Shown here: one piece after another, positions 7,378-13,687 of the stretch | How positions within the stretch are numbered: position 1 is the stretch's first letter | How the letters are laid out: the number at the start of each line of letters is the position of its first letter | Source of the DNA: a bacterium | GTDB taxonomy: Bacteria > Bacillota > Clostridia > Oscillospirales > Acutalibacteraceae | NCBI GenBank assembly: GCA_020627425.1 | Contig: JAHKXX010000206.1 | Coordinates: forward strand, 1 to 18,457 | Length of the DNA stretch: 18,457 nt | Direction: 5' to 3' | Program-made: the position numbers and the translations under genes | Notes under the pieces: model-generated | Seen by the model: only the letters and a program-made list of their open reading frames with translations | The model's database searches: none | Told to the model about the DNA's origin: nothing

Positions 7378-8973
7378 ATGTATACTGTACTGTACAGAAA
7401 ATACCGACCGCGTTTTTTTGCAGACGTAATCGGTCAGCAGGCTGTTACCGATACACTCAGAAACGAGCTGAAGACAAACAGAATTGCGCATGCATACCTC
7501 TTTACAGGCTCTCGCGGAACAGGAAAGACCACATGCTCAAAAATACTCGCCAAGGCTGTCAATTGCCTTGACCCTCAGGACGGCGACCCGTGCGGTAAGT
7601 GCGAGGTGTGCCGCGGCATAGACGACGGCAGTATAATGGATGTAGTAGAAATAGACGCAGCCAGCAATAACGGCGTTGATGATGTCCGTACACTGAGAGA
7701 GGAAGCAGGATTTACTCCTGCAAATACCAGATACAGAGTATATATTATAGACGAGGTGCATATGCTCTCTATCGGAGCATTCAACGCTCTGCTGAAGACC
7801 CTTGAGGAGCCTGCGCCACACGTTATTTTTATCCTTGCTACTACAGAGGTGCATAAGCTGCCTGCTACTATACTCTCCAGATGTCAGCGCTTTGATTTTC
7901 ACAGAATAGCACCCGAGGATATCGCAGAAAGACTTTCGCTCGTTTGTGAGCAGGAGGGTGTTACTATAGAGCACAATGCGGCTCTGCTGCTTGCAGGTAT
8001 TGCCGACGGAGCTATGCGAGACGCGCTTTCACTGCTTGACCGGTGTATAAGCGTTGCCGAAGACAAAATAGACGAGGATACCGTGCGCAGGGTAGCAGGA
8101 CTTGCAGATAACAGCAGTATTTTTCATCTGACTGACTGTATACTTGAGTCCGACTGTGCAGAGGCTGTAAACACTGTAGGCGCGCTCTATAAAGAGTCCA
8201 AGGATATGGCAAGACTCTGCGAAGAACTGGTACACCATTTTCGCAATATAATGCTTGTAAAATCCGTCAAAAACGCAAGAGATATGATAGTGATGTCCGC
8301 ATCCGATTTCGACAGGCTGACCGTGCAGGCAGATAAAACTGATCTTCGTTTTATACTTAGTACAATATCCGCTTTGCTTTCGGCACATGAAAAAATGCTT
8401 CGTGGTGCAGACAGGCGCATTGAGATGGAAATGACCCTTGTGGGCATTATCATGACAGGAAAAAACGACGCGCTGCCGGAGAATCTGGAAAAAAGACTGA
8501 CGATGCTTGAGAGAGCAGTAGAGCAGCTAACGGAGATGCCGGAAAGTATAAAACAAGTCCCGAAGCCGCGTGAGTCTACCGGCTACTCGCCGCCCATAAA
8601 CCGCCCCTCAAAGGAAAACATGGAACAGCTGCGAGCCGAAGCGGTGCCTATGCCCGAGTGGCCGGAGATCATAGAGGATATAAAAAAGTATTCTAAAACC
8701 GTCGGCGCAGGCTTTGACGGAAGCAGGGCTTATGTAAGCGGAAAATACGTTCTTGTGGATTCAAGCAACGATATTTGCTTTGAGCTTTTGAGAAAGCCGG
8801 CTCAGCGCGACCGTATGAGGGCTTCCATAAAAAGAATTACGGGTAAGGAATACAAGCTTGGGCGATACTCTTACCCTGACGAGAAAAAAACCGACGACGC
8901 TCTGAGCGAGCTGATGTCGGAGCTAAAGTCGGCAGGAGTTCCTGTTGACGATAAAAACAATACTAATCAATAA
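7378..8973 (+). CDS. dnaX: DNA polymerase III subunit gamma/tau
   Basis: Clamp-loader ATPase that loads the sliding clamp and, as tau, holds the replicase together. The 531-residue protein begins MYTVLYRKYRP, the classical DnaX start. GTGGAGG precedes this ATG, so an upstream in-frame extension from 7270 through the SRP RNA is not used. Walker A is GSRGTGKTT (44-52), zinc cysteines are 63, 72, 75 and 78, the DEAD-like Walker B is IIDEVHML (123-130), sensor 1 is ATTEVHK, and the arginine finger region is SRCQRFDF (167-174). The C-terminal 150 residues are the variable tau part. Codons 435-437 (ATA AAA AAG) form a -1 slippery heptamer discussed in its own entry. It is first of four protein genes running to the tmRNA. 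Confidence 0.97.
   Translation: MYTVLYRKYRPRFFADVIGQQAVTDTLRNELKTNRIAHAYLFTGSRGTGKTTCSKILAKAVNCLDPQDGDPCGKCEVCRGIDDGSIMDVVEIDAASNNGVDDVRTLREEAGFTPANTRYRVYIIDEVHMLSIGAFNALLKTLEEPAPHVIFILATTEVHKLPATILSRCQRFDFHRIAPEDIAERLSLVCEQEGVTIEHNAALLLAGIADGAMRDALSLLDRCISVAEDKIDEDTVRRVAGLADNSSIFHLTDCILESDCAEAVNTVGALYKESKDMARLCEELVHHFRNIMLVKSVKNARDMIVMSASDFDRLTVQADKTDLRFILSTISALLSAHEKMLRGADRRIEMEMTLVGIIMTGKNDALPENLEKRLTMLERAVEQLTEMPESIKQVPKPRESTGYSPPINRPSKENMEQLRAEAVPMPEWPEIIEDIKKYSKTVGAGFDGSRAYVSGKYVLVDSSNDICFELLRKPAQRDRMRASIKRITGKEYKLGRYSYPDEKKTDDALSELMSELKSAGVPVDDKNNTNQ
8682..8720 (+). promoter_or_regulatory. Candidate -1 frameshift site in dnaX
   Basis: The heptamer A-AAA-AAG (8682-8688) is in the correct phase. 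A -1 shift would add Val-Phe and stop at TAA 8694, giving a 439-residue gamma-like protein. A short stem CCGTC/GACGG (8699-8703 with 8716-8720) starts 10 nt downstream, and GGAG and GAGG lie upstream. E. coli dnaX uses the same heptamer; use here is unproven. Confidence 0.4.
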
Positions 8974-8987
8974 CGGAGGACAATAAA

Positions 8988-9341
8988 ATGAAAGCAAGAT
9001 TACCAAAGGGATACAGCAATTCCGGAGCAAACACAAACATTCAGCAGCTGGCACGTCAGGCTCAGAAAATGCAGGAGGAAATGGACAAGGCAAGCAAAGA
9101 ACTTGAGGAGAAGGATTATGTCGCAACCGCAGGCGGCGGAGCAGTTACGGCTACCGTAACAGGCAAGCTTGAAATAAAGAGCCTTGATATAAAAAAGGAT
9201 GTTGTAGATCCTGAGGATATAGATATGCTGTCCGACCTTATAATAGCTTCCGTAAACGAGGCTATCAGAAAGGCTCACGACGAAAAGGCAGAGACTATGG
9301 ACAAGATCTCCGGCGGACTTAACGTACCGGGTCTGTTCTGA
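8988..9341 (+). CDS. ybaB: YbaB/EbfC family nucleoid-associated protein
   Basis: A 117-residue protein. After a basic N-terminus comes an amphipathic helix (about 18-46, QQLARQAQKMQEEMDKASKE), then the conserved TAGGGAVTATVTGKLEIKSL strand region and the DPEDIDMLSDLIIASVNEA helix typical of this dimeric DNA-binding family. It binds DNA as a tweezer-like dimer, and the gene is usually found between dnaX and recR, as here. CGGAGG precedes the ATG by 8 nt. Its stop overlaps the recR start by one base (TGATG), so the two are probably translationally coupled. Confidence 0.93.
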   Translation: MKARLPKGYSNSGANTNIQQLARQAQKMQEEMDKASKELEEKDYVATAGGGAVTATVTGKLEIKSLDIKKDVVDPEDIDMLSDLIIASVNEAIRKAHDEKAETMDKISGGLNVPGLF

Positions 9342-9943
9342 TGTCTGAATATAACATTCCCTCGCTGCAAACGCTGATAGAGCAATTCGAGCGTTTGCCG
9401 AGTATCGGACACAAATCCGCAATACGACTGGCGTATCACGTTCTGTCCCTGACAGAGCCGGAGGTACAAAAGTTCACCGAGGCTATTACCGACGCCCACA
9501 AAAAGATACACAGATGCAAGATCTGCTGCAATCTGACCGACAGTGAAATATGCCCTGTTTGCAACGATGAAAAGCGTGACAGGTCAACAATATGCGTTGT
9601 TGAAAATCCGCGCGACGCGATAGCTCTTGAAAAAACAAAGGAGCTGAACGTACTGTATCATGTGTTGCATGGAGTCATCTCTCCCCTTTCGGGCACTTCT
9701 CCCGACGAGCTGACGATAAAGGAGCTTTTGGGAAGGCTTTCGGACGGCACGGTAAAGGAGCTGATAATGGCTACGAACGCAACCGTAGAGGGCGAGGCAA
9801 CAGCCATGTATATATCAAAGCTTGTAAAACCTATGGGTATCAGAGTAACGAGGCTTGCGTTCGGTATACCGGTCGGCGGAGACTTAGAATACACTGATGA
9901 AGTAACTCTTATGATGTCTATAGAGGGCAGAAAAGAGCTGTAA
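9341..9943 (+). CDS. recR: Recombination mediator RecR
   Basis: The 200-residue length is normal for the family. An N-terminal helix-hairpin-helix (LPSIGHKSAIRLA, 19-31) is followed by a four-cysteine zinc site (Cys59, 62, 71, 74). A Toprim domain follows (VVEN at 86-89, then TNATVEGEATAMY 145-157), and it ends with the conserved RLAFGIPVGGDLEYTDEVTL. With RecO and RecF it loads RecA on gapped DNA. There is no good ribosome site; the overlapping TGATG with ybaB suggests coupling. Confidence 0.97.
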   Translation: MSEYNIPSLQTLIEQFERLPSIGHKSAIRLAYHVLSLTEPEVQKFTEAITDAHKKIHRCKICCNLTDSEICPVCNDEKRDRSTICVVENPRDAIALEKTKELNVLYHVLHGVISPLSGTSPDELTIKELLGRLSDGTVKELIMATNATVEGEATAMYISKLVKPMGIRVTRLAFGIPVGGDLEYTDEVTLMMSIEGRKEL

Positions 9944-9964
9944 TCTAAAAAAGGAGGCATTCGC

Positions 9965-10432
9965 GTGGCAAAGGAATCGTTCAAGACGATAGCGCAAAAC
10001 AAAAAAGCATATCACGAATACTTTGTCACCGAAAGCTTTGAAACAGGCATAGAGCTTACAGGTACAGAAGTAAAGTCCGTGCGCGCTGGCAGAGTAAACC
10101 TGAAGGATTCGTGGTGCAGCATAGATAACGGAGAGATATTCGTCAAGGGTATGCACATAAGTCCCTATGAACAGGGAAATATATTTAACAAAGACCCGTT
10201 AAGGGTACGCAGACTGCTGATGCACAAAAGCGAGATCATGAGGCTTCTCGGCAAGGTAAAGCAGGACGGCTATGCGCTGGTACCAATTTCACTTTATTTC
10301 AAAGGCTCGAGGGTAAAGCTGCAGTTAGGTCTGTGCAAGGGTAAAAAGCTCTACGACAAGCGTGACGATATGGCAAAGCGTGACGCAAAGCGCGATATAG
10401 AGCGCGCGATGAAGAACAGGGAGAAATATTAA
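9965..10432 (+). CDS. smpB: SsrA-binding protein SmpB
   Basis: A 155-residue protein that brings tmRNA to stalled ribosomes. It shows ELTGTEVKSVRAGRVNLKDS (30-49) of the OB fold, the GKKLYDKRD motif (126-134), and the basic C-terminal tail (KRDAKRDIERAMKNREKY) that fills the decoding channel. The start is GTG at 9965 behind AAAGGAGG. The gene lies 21 bp after recR and 21 bp before the tmRNA 5' end, so protein and RNA partners are adjacent. Confidence 0.97.
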   Translation: MAKESFKTIAQNKKAYHEYFVTESFETGIELTGTEVKSVRAGRVNLKDSWCSIDNGEIFVKGMHISPYEQGNIFNKDPLRVRRLLMHKSEIMRLLGKVKQDGYALVPISLYFKGSRVKLQLGLCKGKKLYDKRDDMAKRDAKRDIERAMKNREKY

Positions 10433-10453
10433 AAAACGCAAAATCACCTATAT

Positions 10454-10809
10454 GGGGGCGTAAAGGTTTCGACGGGGAGTGTAAGCCTCGGCAAGCGAGC
10501 GGTGGCACTATGGAACCACCATAAAATCCGTAGACTTTAAAATTAAACGACAACAATAAAACTGTTGCTCTCGCTGCCTGATTAGGCGCGAGCGTCCTTT
10601 ATGGAAGTACCGCGGTCTATAGAGGGCGTCACTCAGCGGTGAACGTGAACGGAGAGATGTCTTTATCTCCGTCATGAATCAAAGACTACCGAAGCAAGGA
10701 TCGTGCCGATTCGAGCCTTGTCGGGGGAATCCCAAACAACCGGCTGCGCTCGGAGAAAACCGTTGTAAGCATTTTTCGGACACGGGTTCAATTCCCGTCG
10801 CCTCCACCA
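10454..10809 (+). ncRNA. ssrA: Transfer-messenger RNA (tmRNA)
   Basis: The 5' end GGGGGCG pairs with CGCCTCC (10799-10805), and CCA is encoded (10807-10809). The 5' motif GTAAAGGTTTCGACGGGG and the T-arm GGGTTCAATTCCC are typical. The tag reading frame ends NDNNKTVALAA then TGA (codons 10546-10581); the exact resume codon, at or just before AAC 10546, is uncertain. Length is 356 nt. It rescues stalled ribosomes together with SmpB, encoded just upstream. Confidence 0.96.
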
Positions 10810-11003
10810 GCGGCGAGCCGCCGCACCCGATTCGCGCTCGACTTCTGTCGGGCGCGATGTTTCTTTTCCGCGCCATTAGAAATATCTTTTTTATACTCTG
10901 TTGACAGCGGCGAGCCGCCGCACCCGATTCGCGCTCGACTTCTGTCGGGCACGATGTTTCTTTTCCGCGCCATTAGATATATCTTTTTCATACTCTGTTA
11001 ACA
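10810..11003 (+). repeat. 97-bp tandem duplication carrying the tmRNA terminator
   Basis: Copies start at 10810 and 10907 with GCGGCGAGCCGCCGC and differ at only a few bases. In copy 2 the terminator stem has a C-A mismatch (GGCACGA). On the minus strand the block contains GAGCGCGAATCGGGTGCGGC, similar to the dispersed GC-rich repeat elsewhere in the window. No gene lies between 10810 and 11130. Confidence 0.8.
10832..10870 (+). terminator. tmRNA terminator
   Basis: An 11-bp stem (10832-10842 with 10847-10857, one G-U) with a TTCT loop, followed by TGTTTCTTTT. It lies 22 bp after the CCA end. Confidence 0.75.
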
Positions 11004-11029
11004 GTGCCGCTGCCATTAAAGCTGAAATA

Positions 11030-11064
11030 AAAAAATAAAAGCACTCTGTCTATGTACAGGGTGC
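11030..11064 (-). terminator. Terminator downstream of the truncated SPOR gene
   Basis: Stem GCACTCTGT/ACAGGGTGC (11041-11049 with 11056-11064). On the minus strand it is followed by TTTTATTTTTTTATTT, a strong U-tract. A second, 14-bp imperfect stem (11089-11102 with 11112-11125) lies between it and the gene end. The plus-strand side has CTCTTTCTTT, so weak bidirectional function is possible. Confidence 0.75.
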
Positions 11065-11130
11065 CTCTTTCTTTGTGCACATAACATAACAGTCGCTGCC
11101 GTAAATAACCTACGACAGCGGCTGTACTAT

Positions 11131-11304
11131 TTACTTCTCCGTCTTTACAATAAACGCGTCCTTGAAACCTGCGCTCTGTAGCTTTTTAAGATAATTTTCG
11201 GCGTTCTTTTTGTCCGAGAACGCGCCTGCCTGTACTCTGTAGATCACCTTGCCGGTGCTCGTACCCGTAGCTCGGTATATAATTTCATTCGCGCGCGTGT
11301 TTAT
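11131..11304 (-). pseudogene. Truncated SPOR-domain protein (C-terminus only)
   Basis: The reading frame ending at TAA 11131 spells KVIYRVQAGAFSDKKNAENY, then LKKLQSAGF and DAFIVKTEK. This is a SPOR peptidoglycan-binding repeat (VQAGAF start, LxxxGF, second strand). SPOR tails are common on cell-wall amidases and lysozyme-like hydrolases. Upstream the frame meets a TGA near 11305, and no start is seen. The junction sequence, with AATAAACACGCGCGCGAAT on the minus strand, looks like a piece of the GC-rich dispersed repeat. I infer the catalytic part was lost in a repeat-associated rearrangement. Confidence 0.65.
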
Positions 11305-11333
11305 TGCTCAGACTGGCGCGCAGGGCATAACAA

Positions 11334-11355
11334 AACCGCCCTTGATGGGGCGGTT
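11334..11355 (-). terminator. Terminator after the DUF4926-like gene
   Basis: Perfect 8-bp stem AACCGCCC/GGGCGGTT with a 6-nt loop, 2 bp past the stop codon. On the minus strand it continues TTGTTATG, with four Ts spanning the stem end. Confidence 0.65.
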
Positions 11356-11357
11356 AG

Positions 11358-11513
11358 TTATTTATCTAAAACTCTTACAATATCATCCGGCTTAACATCA
11401 ATGATTTCAAAATTCGGAAGTTCAACCATGTAGTTGTTGAGTTTCTCACTGACTTCTATGATATAGCCTTCTCTTCCGTCTTTGAGTTTTATTTTCGTAT
11501 ACTCTTCCAACAT
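11358..11513 (-). CDS. Small DUF4926-like protein, probable immunity partner of the DUF6883 cassette
   Basis: A 51-residue acidic protein: EYTKIKLKDGREGYIIEV, then YMVELPNFEIIDVKPDDIVR. This is the small SH3-like barrel layout of DUF4926 proteins, which often sit next to DUF6883 toxins. ATG 11513 is preferred because GAGG lies 9 nt upstream; ATG 11519 would be only 3 nt away. It starts 16 bp after the DUF6883 frame ends. Immunity is inferred from gene order and size, not shown. It would act in the cytoplasm by binding its cognate toxin. Confidence 0.65.
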   Translation of the reverse strand: MLEEYTKIKLKDGREGYIIEVSEKLNNYMVELPNFEIIDVKPDDIVRVLDK

Positions 11514-11529
11514 AGTCATCAACCTCTTT

Positions 11530-12114
11530 TTATTCTTTGACGTAAACACTTGTCAAATGAAAATCCTTTTTGTCATTTACATCATCTATCCAACTTGTAA
11601 GAACAAGTGCAGTTTTTCCATCTATTCCTTTTAAGTTATGAAGCATTTTGTAAAGCTTTCCTTGTGCACGTTCACCATTCTCTTTTAGGCTATTTCTATC
11701 AAATGTATCACGTATCTGATTTTCAAGTTCCTGATAATTTGTTAAATCATAGCCAAGATATCCTTTAAATGCTCTCGCCTTATCCGGCTGCTTTTCAGGG
11801 TTTAACGCATACTCTGTAAATTTACGCTTGTCTATCGTTGCAGTTTTTCCGGTAACATTTTCAATGCTGACGGTTTTTTCATTATTCTCTCCACCATTCC
11901 CCTCAATTATACCACCCCTGCCACTCCTGTCAACGCCAACATAGTTTTTTCTAAGCTCCGGCGTGCCGCTGGTGTCGATTCGCGCTCCGGTTTGGTATCA
12001 GTTCCTATTTATTGTCGCGCTACAGGCTTTTGCAGGAATTTCACACTACGTCAGCTCTTTGTCAGGGATGTAGTATTTGTCACAGAAGCTTTTGCTTTCA
12101 AAATCAAAATACAT
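11530..12114 (-). pseudogene. Toxin cassette B: pre-toxin motif plus DUF6883 domain, split by an insertion
   Basis: ATG 12114 has AAAGGA 7 nt upstream and reads into CDKYYIPDKEL, the same segment as in cassette A. It then hits TAG at 12046-12048 because about 94 bp (roughly 11960-12053) is inserted. The frame resumes as ELRKNYVGVDRSGRGGIIEG and continues into KFTEYALNPEKQPDKARAFK, LGYDLTNYQEL, DGKTALVLTSWIDD and TSVYVKE, ending at 11530. This C-terminal part matches DUF6883, a domain found at the tips of polymorphic toxins. The insert brings GCGCGACAATAAATAGG and GGAGCGCGAATCGAC, related to the dispersed GC repeat, and is flanked by GAGCT on both sides. The DUF6883 part has no usable start of its own. 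Confidence 0.65.
11906..11933 (-). promoter_or_regulatory. Consensus promoter hexamers inside the cassette B pre-toxin motif
   Basis: Minus strand TTGACA (11933-11928), 16-bp spacer, TATAAT (11911-11906). It overlaps codons for VDRSGRGGII. It would start a transcript near 11899, covering the DUF6883 part and the immunity gene. Confidence 0.5.
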
Positions 12115-12153
12115 TTTTAATTCCTTTCTGCACCGTTTTTCTTCCGAGCGGTG

Positions 12154-12278
12154 CAAGCTTTATATCCCTCTATTTTTGGTTTAATAACCATATAAACACC
12201 CATGAGTTGAGAGCGGTTATAATATCTTTTTCTTTTGGACTGAGTTCTGACTTGTTGCTGCCATTGTGTCACCTCATT
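12154..12278 (-). repeat. 125-bp direct repeat, copy R2
   Basis: Differs from R1 (12616-12740) at two positions. Reads GAGGTGACACAATGG at its minus-strand start, a ribosome site and ATG that open a frame of only 15 codons (MAATSQNSVQKKKIL). Another frame looks more protein-like (ELSPKEKDIITALNSW...NQK, stop, RDIKL), so it is probably a decayed gene start carried along with each cassette. Confidence 0.85.
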
Positions 12279-12444
12279 CGTTATCAATGTGAAACAAGTG
12301 CCTTCCTGTACGATTATAATAAACGTCGTCCGCTTTTTTTGCTTCTTCCTTGATTTCGGATGGAGCATTTTTACTTATTGCTCTATATCCATCTTCCCGA
12401 AACTCTGTTAACCATTTTTCAAATTTATCGTAAATATCAGTCAT
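12274..12444 (-). CDS. Small hypothetical protein (56 residues) of cassette C
   Basis: ATG 12444 has GGAG 9 nt upstream, and the frame ends at TGA 12274-12276. The protein is charged and helical (MTDIYDKFEKWLTEFREDGY, SEIKEEAKKADD) and ends FHIDNE. I do not recognise the family. It overlaps the end of the preceding fragment by 8 nt, and its stop touches the ribosome site of R2. Size and position are the same as the immunity genes of cassettes A and B, so it may be the partner of the truncated toxin-like fragment upstream. Confidence 0.55.
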   Translation of the reverse strand: MTDIYDKFEKWLTEFREDGYRAISKNAPSEIKEEAKKADDVYYNRTGRHLFHIDNE

Positions 12445-12621
12445 CGCTATCATCTCCTGTTATTATCTTCACAACCTGCTTAGACATAAGCCTTGCTTTT
12501 GAAGTCATGCTTTCAGCAATACATTCGGAAATAAACTCGCTGCTATCATAAATCGCTCTCTCTGATATTTTTTTCGCTGTGGTTATAGTATTGCTCATAA
12601 TTGAAGCGATTTTTTCAAGCT
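12437..12621 (-). pseudogene. Cassette C: C-terminal fragment of an unidentified toxin-like protein
   Basis: An open frame enters from R1 (preceded in frame by a TAG) and reads KLEKIASIMSNTITTAKKIS, then SSEFISECIAESM, SKQVVKIITGDDSDD and stop at 12437. It has no start or ribosome site, so it is a 3' remnant. The pattern EFxxECxAE followed by VVKII resembles the ends of some phage-associated toxin domains; this is a weak impression. It is followed by a translationally overlapping small gene. Confidence 0.4.
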
Positions 12622-12740
12622 TTATATTCCTCTATTTTTGGTTTAATAACCATATAAACACCCATGAGTTGAGAGCGGTTATAATATCTTTTTCTTTTGG
12701 ACTGAGTTCTGGCTTGTTGCTGCCATTGTGTCACCTCATT
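12616..12740 (-). repeat. 125-bp direct repeat, copy R1
   Basis: Copy of R2 located immediately after the immunity gene of cassette A; it begins within that gene's stop codon. R1 and R2 bracket cassette C (12274-12615), so recombination between them would delete it exactly. Confidence 0.85.
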
Positions 12741-12948
12741 ATGTTGCAATTTCAATAGATTCGATTTCGGATTCGAATAACTCAATTCCGTAATTGTCAT
12801 TCGCATTCTTCACAATGCCTATGCCGTCTTCATCGGGTTCAACATTATCATATCTATCATCATATGCGGCAACAAAATAATTTAAAAACTGTCTGCCGTC
12901 TTTACACTTAATATTGACTTTTTTCCATAAATAATCATATAACTGCAT
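12739..12948 (-). CDS. Small acidic protein, probable immunity partner of the type-50 toxin cassette
   Basis: A 69-residue protein: MQLYDYLWKKVNIKCKDGRQ, FVAAYDDRYDN, GIELFESEIESIEIAT. The LYDYLxKKVxIxxxDG opening and ELxESEIESIEI end recall small LSM/SH3-like immunity proteins found beside bacterial polymorphic toxins. AGGGG is 7 nt before ATG 12948, and the gene starts 2 nt after the toxin stop, the tight coupling usual for toxin-immunity pairs. It would act in the cytoplasm by binding its cognate toxin, as inferred from position. Confidence 0.65.
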   Translation of the reverse strand: MQLYDYLWKKVNIKCKDGRQFLNYFVAAYDDRYDNVEPDEDGIGIVKNANDNYGIELFESEIESIEIAT

Positions 12949-12950
12949 AT

Positions 12951-13499
12951 TTATTCCCCTTTTGGCATTGGCGAAAATGGCGAGAAATGTGTCTTGCTTT
13001 TTGAATAAGAAACCGTTGCCCAAGTGGTTTCTTGGTTTAAAAACGTATCAAACGCTATAACCTTACCAAAATCAAAACGCTCCTTCACATCACCGGCAGA
13101 ACTTATAAAAATCTTTCCGTTTGCAGCATTCTTGTACAAAAATTCTTGCAATTCGGATTGCGGAACCGTAAAATAACTTTTTTCAACACCGACAGCAAGG
13201 AAACTGTTATATTCATTCGTCCCCTGATAATGACGATTTTGTATAGTTTCATTTATTTTAAGTGTAACATCACCGTTTTTGATCATTTCCCGTAGGCGTT
13301 GTCTGTCTGAATCGCCTTTCCCCTTCCCCTCAATTATACCACCCCTGATGCTCCTGTCAACACCGACGTAGTTTTTTCGAAGCTCCAAAAGTTCCTTGTC
13401 GGGGATGTAGTATTTTGAGTGGGCGTTTTCGGCTTTGCCGTTTATGGGGATAAATACAACGGTAGACAAAAAAGAATAGACAAATACACTTTTCTCCAT
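12951..13499 (-). CDS. Toxin cassette A: pre-toxin motif plus polymorphic toxin type 50 (Ntox50-like) domain
   Basis: The open frame has 182 codons. Residues 1-12 come from the dispersed repeat, and the ATG there has no ribosome site, so this is most likely a 5'-truncated, silent cassette. Residues 13-60 are the segment shared with cassette B (KYYIPDKELLELRKNYVGV...RGGIIEGKG). Residues 80-180 fit the type-50 toxin domain, a predicted nuclease: LKINETIQNRHYQGTNEY, KNAANGKI, KERFDFGKVIAF and the closing SYSKSKTHFSP. Histidines 90 and 171 are candidate active-site residues. The immunity gene follows after 2 nt. Such tips are usually carried at the end of long secreted or phage-capsid-associated proteins, none of which is in the window. 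Confidence 0.65.
   Translation of the reverse strand: MEKSVFVYSFLSTVVFIPINGKAENAHSKYYIPDKELLELRKNYVGVDRSIRGGIIEGKGKGDSDRQRLREMIKNGDVTLKINETIQNRHYQGTNEYNSFLAVGVEKSYFTVPQSELQEFLYKNAANGKIFISSAGDVKERFDFGKVIAFDTFLNQETTWATVSYSKSKTHFSPFSPMPKGE
13333..13360 (-). promoter_or_regulatory. Consensus promoter hexamers inside the cassette A pre-toxin motif
   Basis: Minus strand TTGACA (13360-13355), 16-bp spacer, TATAAT (13338-13333). Same place and geometry as in cassette B, although the spacer sequence differs (GCATC versus GTGGC). Confidence 0.5.
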
Positions 13500-13677
13500 T
13501 CTAAAGCAGCGTCAAGCAGCACCCTGTGTGCTGTGGCGCGGAAGGAGAGGGACAATAAACCCCGCTAGTACGCGTGCCAACAAAGTTGGTGGGTAATACT
13601 GACTCGAATGCGCGGATTTGGGTGCAGCGTCACGCTGCCGCGAATCGACCGCGGAGGCACTCCGCCGCGCCCGGGCA
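13463..13677 (+). repeat. Dispersed GC-rich repeat, copy C
   Basis: The first 55 bp are identical to copy B (6859-6913). The later blocks diverge but keep the order (GCGCGG, AATAAACC, ACGCGTGCC, a 32-bp linker, GCGAATCGAC). Its left end cuts the 5' part of toxin cassette A. No gene lies between 13500 and 13765. Confidence 0.8.
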
Positions 13678-13687
13678 AAATAATCAA

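Noticed and set aside
8461..8467. A-AAA-AAC heptamer in dnaX as a second frameshift site
   Set aside because: The -1 frame runs on for many codons and no structure was seen nearby.
10679..10991. Minus-strand ORFs over the tmRNA 3' end and duplication
   Set aside because: They overlap a well-defined RNA and repeat the 97-bp duplication.
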